From Ophioceras dolichostomum (taxonomy: Eukaryota > Ascomycota > Sordariomycetes > Magnaporthales > Ophioceraceae): 64,000 nucleotides of DNA. Of this stretch, positions 11,894 to 23,213 are shown one piece after another. The stretch's first letter is position 1. Every line of letters begins with the position of its first letter. The notes under the pieces were generated by a model. The model was given only the letters and a program-made list of their open reading frames with translations. It had not been told where the DNA came from and made no database searches. The DNA is taken from positions 62,001-126,000 of the forward strand of contig PYST01000025.1 of the NCBI GenBank assembly GCA_003049485.1. Direction: 5' to 3'. The position numbers and the translations under genes were made by a program.

Positions 11894-12421
11894 ATTGGAA
11901 AGCACGTGTGGCCGATAATGGGGCGGAGCAATCCAACAGTCGTCGAAACTTCTATTTGCATCCACCGCCACCTCTTGAGACCGCAACCCAACGTGATGTG
12001 ATGCTTAAGAGCTACAGGCCCTACGACCGACATCGATGGTCGAAAGTCGGCGGAAGCGTCAGCCATTACCCAGGAAATCGTGGAGCGATCATCCGTCCAG
12101 ATAAGGTATGGATGAGACTCAATGGCGACTTGTAGATATAACTCAACCAGCGCCCTTTCTATGTTTTTCGTAACATCCAATGGTTCACTGAGATAAGCTA
12201 CTGAATCTCAGAGGCGCACGTGCACAGTTGGATTCAAAGGTTCGAATACAAACGCAGAGATAAGCTGCCCGGTTCTTTTTTTTTTTTTTTGGGGGGGGGG
12301 GGTTTCTGATGCTCAAGTCTATCAAGGTAAATTTAATTTTGGGGGTTTTTCTTTTCCCCTCGCCGGTCGTTCAGCCTCGACTCTCCTTCCTCGACTATTC
12401 CTCATACACACGGGGTTAATC
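11894..12421. other. Tail-to-tail intergenic, ARC40 / HIS1
   Basis: 3' regions of two convergent genes; no coding frame supported. It contains the compound T15-G12 homopolymer at 12276-12302. Confidence 0.7.
12276..12302. repeat. Compound poly-T/poly-G tract
   Basis: 15 T followed directly by 12 G. It may be a true homopolymer compound or a sequencing/assembly artefact; a similar but longer structure borders the gap at 24.6 kb. Confidence 0.9.
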
Positions 12422-13678
12422 CTAGCTGCTCCGCGCGTTGTGGATGTCGAGGACCAGGATATCGGTGGCCCCGACCTTGGTCAGATCGTCCATGACAGTC
12501 GCAATCTTCTTCTTCTCCACCATGGCGCTGACGGCGACGGCCCCCTCTTGATCGATAGCCGTGATCGTCGGCGCACGCTTGCCGGGCGTGATGTGTGTAG
12601 CCTCGGCCAAGCGGGACCGCTCGATGTTGTACTGACACAACACGTACCTCTGCGCCGTGATGACGCCGCGAATGCGAGAGGCGATCAGCTCCACCAGTTC
12701 AGGGTTACTCGGCTTCTTCGACTTGATCAGGATCGCTGTCGAGTCCACCACTGTGTCTATAGCTTTAAGTCCGGCGGCCTTCATCGTCTCACCGGACTCT
12801 GAAGTGGACCAAGAAAATGTCAGCAAATCGAGGAGGTGTGAGGAGCCTGATAGAGGAAGTAAGGGAGTCGGTACGGGAAAGGGGCCATGAGACGAACCGA
12901 CGAGATCCACAATGCCATCGGCGACGCCCAATGCACAAGCGGCCTCTACGCTGCCGCTCAGCTCAATGATCTTGGTGCGGAGCTTCCTGGGCGATGCTTT
13001 GGCCGTGGCGCGATCGGCCGAGGCGTTGCCATTGGCCAGGCCGTCCTGCAAGCCGTCCTGCTCGAGCTCGAGGCGGGCGAAATACTGCTCGGCGAGGTGA
13101 ACAAAACTGGTTCCAATGTTCTTGCCGATCAGATCCGCCGATGTGACGAATGAGCCCTTCTCAGGCACCTGGACCTGCAGCTTGCAGCCACCAAATCCGA
13201 GCTCCATCACGGTCTCGCAGCCCTGCTCCAGCTCCACCTCGTCAGGGCCGAGCTGGCTTGTCGAGTACCTACGAGCGCGGTTGAGCGACCGGACACCAGC
13301 ATCATGCTCCTGGACCTGGTCAACGCCGGTAATGCCCAGGTCGACGCGACCCTCGCCCACAAACGTCGGGATGTCCGCCGCGGGCAGGAACACGAGTGCT
13401 AATGGTAGATTCTTGACCAGCGCGATGTCCAGCCGGTGCTCTCTCCTGAACTGGATGTCAGCGCCCTCAAGCAGATTAAGCGAGGGCGGTTGCAAACGTC
13501 CCTCTAGTTTTCGCAGAGGACGACGAGGTGCGGTTCAATAAACGTTAGCAACAGTGCTTACATCCCATCTCGTTGGCGGGGTGCGGGAGGACATAGGACG
13601 TGATGGCTCACTCTTCGGGACTGCAAAGAGGAGTCGCCCCTCCAAGCTGTTGGTCGATGTCAGTGCTTGAGTGGCCAT
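12422..13678 (-). CDS. HIS1: ATP phosphoribosyltransferase (HIS1)
   Basis: First and feedback-controlled step of histidine synthesis: ATP plus PRPP to phosphoribosyl-ATP, cytosolic. Exons 13678-13612, 13503-12898 and 12798-12422 give 349 residues. The first exon ends in LLFAVPK and joins to KGRLQPPSLNLLEGADIQF. Further hallmarks are FLPAADIPTFVGEGRVDLGI, the TGVDQV turn, SGSVEAACALGVADGIVDLV and ESGETM over the last junction. The C-terminus (ATHITPGKRAPTITAID to ATDILVLDI) is the HisG_C regulatory domain, so this is the long, histidine-inhibited form. It is longer than the 297-residue yeast enzyme, partly through a low-complexity insert between EQDGLQDG and PRKLRTKI. Confidence 0.96.
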
Positions 13679-14886
13679 CTTCGTTGTAAACAGAAGGGAG
13701 AACAGGAGGTACGAGAGGTCGAAGATGCTCGAGGATGGCCGGGTGGCAACCCTCGAGACCAAAATCCACCACCAGCACCCGCACCCGCACATACATGTAC
13801 AAGCCGGGCGCTGGACAAGCCGGGCGCTAGGGACAGCGCAGCTACGAGGAGGGGGGGAGGAGCCCAAGGGCGGGTACTGACTGGTTTACCAAATCCATGA
13901 CGAGAAACGGAGTCGTAAACAGTCGGCCAGAAGAGGTGGTATTGGAGGAGGTGCAATGCAGGAACCCCCACGCTGAGCTACGCTGAGTTCCGCTCTGGAC
14001 GGGCAAAAGAGTCACAGACAGATTTTATGGTCGGCTGTTGTTGGGCCGTGCGACGCGGAGCCGGGCACCAACGGTCGAAGGACGACCGAAGAGGCGGCGG
14101 GGGCGGGTGGGAATGGCGGGGCTTGAATCGGAGAATAAGGTTAGCAGTACATGGGTGTGCCTACAGAGACAGGAAGAGCAGGAAAGAACAAATTCCAAAA
14201 AGCTTGGGACCACGACCAAGCGAATGCAGATGCAGTGACAATAGCCAATTGTGCCGATGATGACTCGACTGACCCATCTGCTCGTGTATGTCTGCGGAGG
14301 TGTAATTGGATGAAGTTATTGCTTTCCAACACAGCATTTGTCGCTCCTATATCGGAGCTGAGGATAATTTTCATCACCGCCCCACTAACATCGACTGCGA
14401 TGCAGGGACAAGTCCACCTGTTCTGGACAGTACTAGGAGTTTGGGGTCTGCCATCAGGTATGCGCTACCGGGGCCCGATTACAACGCGAAATGCCAGCTC
14501 ACGCCTGTCCGTGTTATGGGAAATCATTCGGCAAGGCAAGACTGGCGATCTGACGAAGCACTGTTCTGGAAGGGCTCCTGCTCATCCCCCCCTCCCCATG
14601 GCCATTGGAAAAGGTCTGCCCAGCCAACGCTCAGGCATCCTGGGCACTAGAGACAGTCATAGTAAGGCGGGTGTTGTAGGAAGTTGACAATATACTACAA
14701 GATAGAATACATTACACCTTGGACCCTGCATACACGACATCGGATGGCATGGGCCAAGGGTTGGAGAGGCCGAGAGGAGTGGAAGGTACCTACCTACCAG
14801 GTACCTAGGAAGGTAGGTACCTAGTAGGCATGCGGTTTGGCAAAGCGTCCTTCCAATAAGAGACCTCCTGCGAATTCCTCAGATCA
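13679..14886. promoter_or_regulatory. HIS1 upstream region
   Basis: 1.2 kb upstream of HIS1 and downstream of the DUF3074 gene. A TGACTC core, as in Gcn4/CPC1 general-amino-acid-control sites, lies on the HIS1 sense strand at 14014-14009, about 330 bp from the ATG. A second, TGACTCG, is on the plus strand near 14260. Both miss the last base of the full TGACTCA, so they are only suggestive. The segment ends in a palindromic GGTACCTACC tract at 14784-14829. Confidence 0.35.
14784..14829. repeat. Palindromic GGTACCTACC...GGTAGGTACC tract
   Basis: Two inverted copies of GGTACCTACCTACC / GGTAGGTACC around a CAGGTACCTAGGAA centre, able to fold into a hairpin. It is the most symmetric member of the dispersed TACCTA family in this window and lies about 60 bp past the DUF3074 stop. 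Confidence 0.8.
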
Positions 14887-15855
14887 TTATTGTCTCTGTC
14901 TGGCCAGCCAGGACAAGAACAGGGGCACGTCCTTCGCGATCTTTCCCGGAACGGCCATACTCTGCATCCACATTGGTAGGGCCCCCCTGGCATCCGACGC
15001 GGTAGCCATGAGCCACTCGATGGGAGACCCTTCCTCGCCGGGCATCTTCCTCACCCGCTCGACGCTGGCGTAGGCGCCGACAACGACGTTCTCATCCCCG
15101 GAGAGCGGGGAGGGAGGGTCGCCTCCTTCCGACCCGAGGTCCGTGACGGGGATGTTCACAATGAGGAACTCGCGCTTTGCGTTCGACGGCTGCGCAGCGC
15201 ACGTAAGCTGCAGCACGGAGAACACCCGGTCTTTCAGGAAAGGCCGGCCGATGCGGTGCCGGACCTCCTCCAGCCGGAGGGTGAACTCGCCCCACCTCTC
15301 CTGACCCTCCCCTCCCCCTCCCTCCAGTTCCAGCTCGGCGGCGCCGCACTGCCAGGTCGTCGTGGTGCGGTGGGCCACCATGCTCGGCGTGAAAGCCTCC
15401 TCCGTCTCGGCGTGCCGGTCCTTGAGGCAGTCACGGAACTCGGCCCAGCTGGCCGATCCGGGCACCGCGTCGTCCGCGTGTACAGACCGCCGGCCGGCCC
15501 ACGCCTCACCTGCCTCCGATGCCGCCGCCCACTCAGCACCGAGAGCGCTGTCCTCGGCCCCCGACGCGACCCGCTGCAGGTCCGGGAACGGGATGGTCCG
15601 CACCATGAGCTCGACCGGCGCCGCGCTGCCTGCCAAGCTTTTGCTACCCTTGCGTTTCCACTTCGCCGTGACCACTGCGCGGTTCTCCTGGCGGCCAGCA
15701 TGCTTCGGCGCGGCGGAGTCAATGAACGGTAGGGCCTCCTGCATAATAGAGAACAGGAGGGGTACAAGCTCATCCCCACTGGCCGTTGCCGGCGGAAGCT
15801 GTGCCGCCTCGATGCCCCAGAGCCGGACCATTGGCCCAAGCCGCGCGTCTGCCAT
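14887..15855 (-). CDS. DUF3074 START-like domain protein
   Basis: Single-exon gene, 322 residues. Features placing it in the fungal DUF3074 family (START/Bet v1-like lipid-binding fold) are the block ELMVRTIPFPDLQ, the long acidic middle containing SWAEFRDCLKDRHAE, the strand REFLIVNIPVTDL, and the end GKIAKDVPLFLSWL. No signal peptide or membrane helix is seen. The family has no settled function; a hydrophobic ligand pocket is inferred from the fold. Family assignment is from remembered family layout, not from a search. Confidence 0.8.
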   Translation of the reverse strand: MADARLGPMVRLWGIEAAQLPPATASGDELVPLLFSIMQEALPFIDSAAPKHAGRQENRAVVTAKWKRKGSKSLAGSAAPVELMVRTIPFPDLQRVASGAEDSALGAEWAAASEAGEAWAGRRSVHADDAVPGSASWAEFRDCLKDRHAETEEAFTPSMVAHRTTTTWQCGAAELELEGGGGEGQERWGEFTLRLEEVRHRIGRPFLKDRVFSVLQLTCAAQPSNAKREFLIVNIPVTDLGSEGGDPPSPLSGDENVVVGAYASVERVRKMPGEEGSPIEWLMATASDARGALPMWMQSMAVPGKIAKDVPLFLSWLARQRQ

Positions 15856-16776
15856 TCTGCCCTCACCTTTCAGCCGTTATATAAAATGCCTAGGTGAAGG
15901 CCGATGGGTTCCACCCAGGTACCTCGGAGCCTTTCTTTGCAGGATTTGAGTAGGTGGGATTCTGTGTCGATTTTGGCCCCATGCGACTTGGTGGTTGCTG
16001 TGTTGTTATCTGCAACCTACGGTCATGGTAACTATTATTTTGAAGAATGCGGCGGGTGGATGTGGACACAGAGCAAAATATCGATGAGGGGGCACCGCGG
16101 GGCACGTCTCGGAGACAAGGTGCTGTTGGACCGGGACCGAGCGCAAAGAACCAGCAACCAACCCTGTTTCATGATGATTGATGGGCGTATTCCGTGTAAA
16201 TGGCACGGCGCATTGTATGGAAGTTCAAGCCATATTTACGTATGTTGTACAATCCCGACGAATTGCCACGCTAATGAGCACGAGTATCAACTAACTAGGT
16301 ACCTTACCTTCCCTACTGACCTATCAAGCGCTACAACATCAGACGCCGTGGAATCAGGGGAACCAGGCGTAGTGGGGGCAGGTGTTGTCAACACTATGTG
16401 CCTTAGGTGTTTGGCAGAATCTCATCGTCGCCTCCCTGGTGCAACACACTCGGGCAGACTTCGCAAGAAAGGAGCCCATAAAGTCATTTCAGATATTATT
16501 AGTGGCAGGTTCGTAGGAGCTCAGTAGCAAAGTACGAGAACCTCCCCCTTGTTCCTGTCGTATTAAATGGAGCAATGCTGCTCCGCCTCCGCGACCAGTG
16601 CTCTCGCCCTCTAGGATAGCAGGTGGATAGAGGCACCTAGGTAGCACCTAGGTAGGTAGGCGGTAGTTTTATGTACACATTCCTGAAGCTCTCCCAAAGC
16701 TTTCCCAAAGCCATCCCCGTTTCTGTTTTCCTTTTATGATGCCCTTTTCTCTTCTTCTATTGATGCAGCAGCTCAT
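15856..16776. other. Intergenic, no supported gene
   Basis: A 207-codon plus-strand frame (15904-16527) is open but lacks recognisable motifs, splice logic or domain-like composition, and is treated as chance. Two CCTAGGTAG-type tracts occur near 16634-16660. Confidence 0.55.
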
Positions 16777-18662
16777 TTATTGGCGCTTCTCCCAGTAGAT
16801 GTTGGCCGGCTCCAGAGGTCGCGAGAATAGAGAGACGAAATCGGTGCCGATGACGTTGGTGCTCTTGTCGACGTTGCGGAACTTGAATTGCCTGACGACC
16901 ATGGCCACGATGGTCTGCAGCTGCACGTTGGCAAAGTGCTCGCCGATGCATCGGTGACGACCGGCACCGAAGGGTAGGTATGGGGATGCGGCACCCTTGC
17001 TGACCAGCCCGTATCCGTAGTCGATCTTCTCCTCCTCGTCTTCGTTGCGGGCCGGGCCGAGAGTCGGGGCGTTGGGGGACTCAGGCAGCCAGCGGTAGGG
17101 GTCCCACAGCTCCGGGTTGGGGAAGTAGTTCGGGTCGGCACCGGTGACGCCGGGGGAGGCTAGCAGGATGTGGCTGGGAGGAACCACGTATTTGGTGCCC
17201 GGGTACTGCATCGGCTGCTTGACAGCGCGCATGATCGAGTGGATGGGCGCGTGCAGACGCAGGGTCTCCTTGATGATGGCCTGGTTGAGGGGCAGCTTCG
17301 CGAGGTCCTCGAACTGGAGGGGGGGCAGGTCCGCGCCCAGCGCCTGCACCTGCTCCTGGTAGAGCGCCTCCATCACGTCCGGCCGCGAGGCCAACCGCAG
17401 CATGATCCAGGAGCTGGTCGAGGACGAAGAGTGCTGGCCAGCCATCAGGAGCGCGATCATCATGTTGGCCACCTCGTGGTCTGGCACGGGCGTGCCGTCC
17501 TTGTACTTCGAGTTCATCAGGTGGAACATCATGTCCAACTGGTCCTTCTCGCCGGCCTCCCGACGCCTCTTCATCGTGTCCATGTAGATCTTGGATACAG
17601 TGCGCTGCGCCCGGTCACGTCGCTTGTTCCATGGGAGGGGAGCCCAGTGCAGAACGAAGTTGATGGCCGTGAAGCCCATGTCGAGGTCGTGGTAGAGGTC
17701 TGCCAAGGTCTCGTCAAACTGATCGCGAATCGCCTTTCCCTGCAGCGCGTGCGATGCCGTGAAAATTGTGAGTTGCGCCATGTTGGTAGGGATATTGACG
17801 ATGCCTGACTGGCCCTTGAAGTCGGGGCACCGCTTGAAGTAGCTTGTGACCTCGTCCGAGATAATCGGCACGTACGATCGGAACGCCTCGGTGGTAAGGG
17901 CGATTTTCATGAACTAGGTACAGGTAGGTAGCGCAGAGGAGGAGGGAGTAGGTGTCGGTCAGCAGGGTCCTTAAAGATTCGATGCACACCACATGTTCCA
18001 AATGCTTCCCATCGCGAGGATATCGACATACCTTCTTTTGCTCCATGAGTTTGGAGTTGGGGCAGTCATACACGACATCTTTGCCGAAGACGGGCGTGGT
18101 AAGGACGGTGTAGATCTCCTCGGCGGAAACGTCGCGTAGTTTGCCGTTCAAGATGAAGTCGTTGCCTGTAGTGCCCACACAGACGGTGTGCTTCCGGCCG
18201 AGCAAGATGAAGGTGTAGATGTCGCCGTGCTGTAATATGGCCGTGGAGTCTCCAAGGTTAGTCCTGGGCGGGTAGTTACACTAGGCACCTATCTACCATC
18301 TGCTAGTGGCATGTAGCCTCGCTGGAAAACAGCTAGTCTGGCTGGAGCGCCGCTAGCCCTGGAGTTGCACTGGCAGCCTCGCACGGGGAGCAACAAATCA
18401 ACAAATTGTCGCATACCTTCTTTCTGTTCTCGCTGAGGAAACGGGGAGGGTGGATTCCGTAGGTGATAGTGCTGCCGATCAGAGGGAACCAGTGGAAGAC
18501 GACTGGAGGCTCGTTGGGGTTCCTGAAGAGCAGCTGGTTGAGCACATTGAAAAAGACGGAAGCGAACAGGACACCCCCGATCACGATGCTAACTTGCGAC
18601 GCAGTTCCCAGTTGGGAAAACTGCTGGACCAGAGGCCCTGCGACATCCTGGACGATACCCAT
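16777..18662 (-). CDS. CYP51B: Sterol 14-alpha-demethylase CYP51 (B-like)
   Basis: ER-anchored cytochrome P450 that removes the 14-alpha-methyl group of lanosterol/eburicol in ergosterol synthesis; target of azole fungicides. Exons 18662-18417, 18229-18032 and 17913-16777, all phase 0, give 526 residues. The N-terminal anchor is about residues 22-43. Substrate-region motifs GDIYTFILLG and VVYDCPNSKLMEQKK are present, as are the I-helix AGQHSSSS (306-313), ETLR (364-367) and heme loop FGAGRHRCIG with Cys470. The end (FKFRNVD, NVIGTD, LFSRPL, WEKR) resembles fungal CYP51B more than CYP51A; this subtype call is from memory. The ATG at 18662 is used because the codon just upstream is GTG. Confidence 0.95.
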
Positions 18663-21600
18663 CACCAGAGAGCCAGTCGAGAGGACGGTTGGGCAAGTAG
18701 GAAGCAGAAAGATGGTATCGAGAGAGGGCTGGATTGTTGACTGAAGTAACGAAGACGTCCCCCCCGACTGTATTATTTATGTCGCCCCGATCTGTGAGGA
18801 AATCGCTTCCCCTTCCTGTCCCTATCGATCCCGTAACCCACCCCGGCAGATTAATCACTGGAAGTCGCAGCAGCTTTCCGCGAAGGCGGTCAGGAACAAA
18901 TTTCATTCTTAGGGCAGCGGGACGAGGGTGCGACATGATTTGTTGACGTGTTCGTATTCGTTCCCAGAGTGCAGCCGATTGGCTCCGCGGCCCCCAGCCC
19001 AACACAGGAACAGAGAGTTCAGCAGTTATGAAGAGCCATCAAATGCATTGTTGTCGCTGGAGATCCAAAAGCTTTCCGCCAGAGTAGGGGTCTTTCTCGA
19101 TCAGGACCCGGATAGCGCCGTGGATCTTGGAGGCACAAGACAGCAACCATAATCGGGGAATATCATGCCACCATTGTGCCATTGGCGAAAAAGAGTCCCG
19201 GCATAATCCGCACACCGACAAGTCCAGTGCCAGGGGGCGTCAAAGAGCAGGACCCCGATTACGAATTCCCTATGGTCCCTTCACCGGGTGATGCGAGCGA
19301 TGCAACACCAGATCCGAATAAGAATTGAGCACCCAACCGCCCGGAAAGCTTATGTACAAAAGGTACATTTATCACAGTACATGAGAGGATGCTGCACCTG
19401 CCGCCGTGAGATCTCTCCTTCGCCAACAACCACCAGACCACTAGAACGACCTCCATGATGTCTTAGATAAAGTGAGTGAGCCTTTTGATCTTGGATACCT
19501 ACCTGAGGGTCAAAGATTGGGACATCGAGTTAACCCAAGTACCAAAGGAAGTCGGTACTGGGCCGTCATTGTGATGATTGATATCTTCCTGCTCGAGCCA
19601 AGTGCAATGCAAAATAACAAGGCGAGATTTCGGAGGTGATTATAGAGCTGCCCGGGCTGCCCTACTGTGTATGTAAATAAGAGAAACCCACAAGCTATCC
19701 ACGCCCGTGCACCGCTTACTGTTATAACGACAATCACACAGCGGCGAGGCTGCGATCCTAGGCCCTCCACGCCAGGCCCATATATCCGGCTGGTTGCTAA
19801 CTCGCCGTTGTGGATGCCTCTTCCGATCCAGGCCGCCTTCTAGTGTGTAGTGGCACCGAGACCAGGAAACCATGACGGGGTATCTGATTCGATACAAGGG
19901 GCGGTGGCCATTGAACAGGCAGGAATCTACGGTTCCATTCGTTACAGCTCTCTCTCGCGGCTCGCGAGGGCTGTCGTGACAACCCATATCACCCCTTGCT
20001 AGTCCCTCTGCCGTGGCTACCACTGCGCATGATGTTTCTGCTAGACGACGCCAGTCCATGCTACGGCTATCTATCGCGTTCGCCAAACCCTGAGAGCTCG
20101 TCTCCGAGCGGCACTGGAGATGAGGAGACATGGGCCTCTATGCGAGACACGCAAAGCGTTCGTCTTTACTCCGAGAAATTGAATTGCAGGGTGCGAGGGA
20201 GAGGTTGGCCAAGTCGGCCCTACATTCGAACACCCGAGCTGGGCAGCCCGGAAACCAAATTCGGCTAACTAGCGCCTGTCAGGTGGTCGGCGCCGGCGTC
20301 TGTCAGATTTAGCCAACTATGTCCGGCTTTCGACGATTTCGGGGGTTGTGTGCTCGAGATTGGGGACTCTTGTCGGTCGCAGAAGAGAGAAAATGGCGTA
20401 CCTTTTGCGAATTAACATGTGCTACAGGGTATGCGGCGTAGAAGGTGAAGACACGGACTATGACATGGAAAATCTGGAAGCACCTAGACGGTATGGACTT
20501 GGAGGACCACGTGCCTGGGCACATGATTTCCGGCGCACGTGGATTTCCACGAGGAATCTCGGCGGTTCTGGTCCCGATGAGACTGAGACTTCATTCGTCA
20601 TGCAGCTCGTGCATCCCGTTTTTTATGACCCCTCTGCTACGATTTTGACGTATCGACGACGCATTGTCGGGCAACTTTCCGTCGGCAGTTGAAGGATACC
20701 TAAGGCACATATTACTGGCAAGCACCTTAGGTACCGACCTGGTACCTGTAATGCCTACTACATCATGTCCACTGTGGAAATAATCAACAACTTCGGGAGT
20801 AGGTTGGTTCTCCGAGCTGTTCTTGGCTCGTGAGACTCACCATCACCGCTCTTACTTGTGGAGAAGTCGATGTTGAGGATGAGACACTTTCGGTACAGCT
20901 CTTTTCTCTGTGTGGCAAGTGGGCGTCTTCTTTTTGGTAGAATAAGTTCCGATCTCCCGAGCTTGTTGATGGACACATGAAGCAACAAGAGCAAAAGGAA
21001 AGTAGGAGGGAAAAAAAAGGGGGGGGAGGGGAGTAGCCACCACAGCTGGTGGTGCGCTGCCGGTTTGGGTAATCTAGAAGGCCCGTCGATTTGATGTTAC
21101 AGAATGGCAGCCAGTCGGAGAAGGCTGTGGTGGACCGTCTGTCGGCGCCAGTGGCTCCATAATTCCCTGGCGCCCAGCTTCCTCACTGGACAATTGTGGG
21201 AGCGCGACGGCGACTGCTGAAGCCACCTGTTTTTATTTCAACAACTACAGGTTCGCCAAGCTGCCATCTGCCAATCTCGACAGCTCGCTGGTAACTTCGG
21301 CTCACCGAGACACGAATCTCGTATTTTTCTCTCTCTTTTCTTTTTGATACCTCTTTTACTCCTCTTTTGCACCATCGACATAGTCTTTTCTCTACCCTCG
21401 AATACTCTTTTTCGAACTTCATCCACCGATGGGCGGCGTCATTCACTTCCATACCTGAGATGACTGCATCCTCGATTCTGAATACATCAGGACTGTGAAC
21501 TCGACGACGTCGGATCTGGAGTGTTACCTCGTGGTGGAAAGCCAACGACATCCACCTGCCTGTACTTACATTGGGTACTGCGCATTTTTGTCGAGCTGCC

Positions 21601-21896
21601 ACGCTGTGTTTGCAATTGCTCGCCCTTCGTCATCCTCCTCAACTATTTCCTGTCTCCTGCCTTCGGCCCTGTCCTATCCGCACATCAGAAATTCGACCGC
21701 TTTTGAACCACACTGGCTCCGGGCTCGTCCTCATTCACTACCACCTTACCTACATTTCTCCTCGACACCATCAGTGCTTTATCCAACTCGCCGCTTAATC
21801 AATTCGAACTCCATCGAGCTTCCGACACCGTCCAGACCTACCGTCTATCGCTATCTGAATCACCTATCGGAACGGCTCTGGACGCTCCCAACCGTC
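18663..21896. promoter_or_regulatory. Large divergent intergenic region
   Basis: 3.2 kb between divergent starts of CYP51 and the coiled-coil protein. No frame carries family motifs; open frames stay under about 170 codons and overlap on both strands. TACCTA-type tracts occur near 20697-20750, and an A8-G8 purine run at about 21011-21026. The region 21480-21896 is pyrimidine-rich and probably the long 5' leader of the next gene. Confidence 0.5.
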
Positions 21897-23213
21897 ATGG
21901 GTGTCGCAATGTCAACCTTGGTGGGTTGGGCTGTCGTCATAGCCGTGGCTGGATTCTTCCTCCATAGGGGTCATGGCAAGAGTCGGCGTACGGTGGCCAA
22001 AAAGGGTGGGCAGAAACAGAAAGAAGACCAGCGCATCCAGCTCCAAGCCAGGCGAGAGTCGAAGGAGCGGGAAAAGGAGAGCAAGGTGCGTCGGCGACTT
22101 GTCGAAGGCCTAGAGAAGGACAGCCAGGCCACCAAGCCCAAGTCACAACAACATCAACCGCCGCAGACCTCATACAGCAAAGCTGCCGCCGGCTCTAGCT
22201 CAGGCGAGGACGACAACGACCGCGAGTTTGCCAAGCAGCTTTCCGACGCCAAGCAAGGCACCACTTTTAAGACCAAGACTAAAGATGATGTGCGGCACAA
22301 GTCGGTCAAGCAGTCCCGCGCTGAGGAGGCCCCTTACCACGCGTTCACCGACGACCACAAAGACTCGGCCCCATCTTCAACCACCGGTATCGACGCGGAC
22401 GATGATCAGTCTTCAGTTGCGACCTCACCTCTCGTGGGCGCCGTGCACGCTGCCGGTGACGTGTCGGACATGCTGGAGAAGTCGGCGCCGGGCCCGTCAA
22501 TCCTGCGCCTGACCGGCACCGAGGAGAAGAAACCCAAGGCGAAAGGTCCCAAGGCACCCGCCGAGCCCGCGGAAACGAAGAAGCAGCGCCAGCGGAGGAA
22601 GCAGGCGGAAGCCGCCAAAGCTGCCGGCCTAGAGGCCGAGGCGGACCGAAAGGTCAGGATGGAGGCCCAGCGCCGACTCGCACGTCAGTCCGAGGGTCGG
22701 GCGGCGAAGGACGGCTCCGGTTTTATGGCGGCGCAGGCCAAGGGAAACGTATGGACTGGGAACAATGGCCCGGTCAACGGCGGTTCTAACGGCACCAACG
22801 GATTCTTGCCGGTCCAACCGCTAGACACATCCGAGCTGACTGCCGGCGAGCCGGCGTCCGCATCGGCTCCCGCCCCTGTTCCCCATGGCGACAGCTGGAT
22901 GTCCTCTCTCCCCTCGGAAGAGGAACAAATGGAGATGCTTCGGGGGGAGGAGGCGTGGAGCACAGTCAAGACAAGGGCGCGCAAGGCCAAGAAGAAGGAC
23001 AGCCCAGCCGAGAGCAACGACGAGGCCGGGGCTCCCACCGCCACCCCGCAATATCAGGAGAAATCGGTCGATCTTGCTGGCATTGATGCCGCCCCCGCCG
23101 CGGCGCAGGACGGCAAGAGACCAGGGAAGGCCTTTACACATAAGTCTTCCTTCGCCGCCCTCAGTGCCGACGGCACCACAGACCAAGACGAAGAAGAGGA
23201 GTGGGATGTCTGA
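21897..23213 (+). CDS. Membrane-anchored coiled-coil protein, unrecognised
   Basis: 438 residues from the first ATG; the frame is open for 134 codons further upstream without an ATG, so that part is read as leader. Residues about 6-23 (STLVGWAVVIAVAGFFLH) form one hydrophobic helix followed by a basic, glutamine/lysine-rich stretch, suggesting an N-terminal anchor with a cytosolic body. A central block GDVSDMLEKSAPGPSILRL and the charged helix ETKKQRQRRKQAEAAKAAG to EGRAAKDGSGF look conserved-type rather than random. The protein ends SSFAALSADG followed by a very acidic EEEEWDV tail. Codon usage and length make it certainly coding. I recognise no named family and assign no function. Confidence 0.85.
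   Translation: MGVAMSTLVGWAVVIAVAGFFLHRGHGKSRRTVAKKGGQKQKEDQRIQLQARRESKEREKESKVRRRLVEGLEKDSQATKPKSQQHQPPQTSYSKAAAGSSSGEDDNDREFAKQLSDAKQGTTFKTKTKDDVRHKSVKQSRAEEAPYHAFTDDHKDSAPSSTTGIDADDDQSSVATSPLVGAVHAAGDVSDMLEKSAPGPSILRLTGTEEKKPKAKGPKAPAEPAETKKQRQRRKQAEAAKAAGLEAEADRKVRMEAQRRLARQSEGRAAKDGSGFMAAQAKGNVWTGNNGPVNGGSNGTNGFLPVQPLDTSELTAGEPASASAPAPVPHGDSWMSSLPSEEEQMEMLRGEEAWSTVKTRARKAKKKDSPAESNDEAGAPTATPQYQEKSVDLAGIDAAPAAAQDGKRPGKAFTHKSSFAALSADGTTDQDEEEEWDV

Noticed and set aside
12231..12251. GGTTCGAATAC resembling a tRNA B box
   Set aside because: No A box at the right spacing and no cloverleaf can be folded around it.
15904..16527. 207-codon plus-strand frame between the DUF3074 and CYP51 genes
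   Set aside because: No domain, no splice logic, mixed composition; plausible by chance, though transcript data could revive it.
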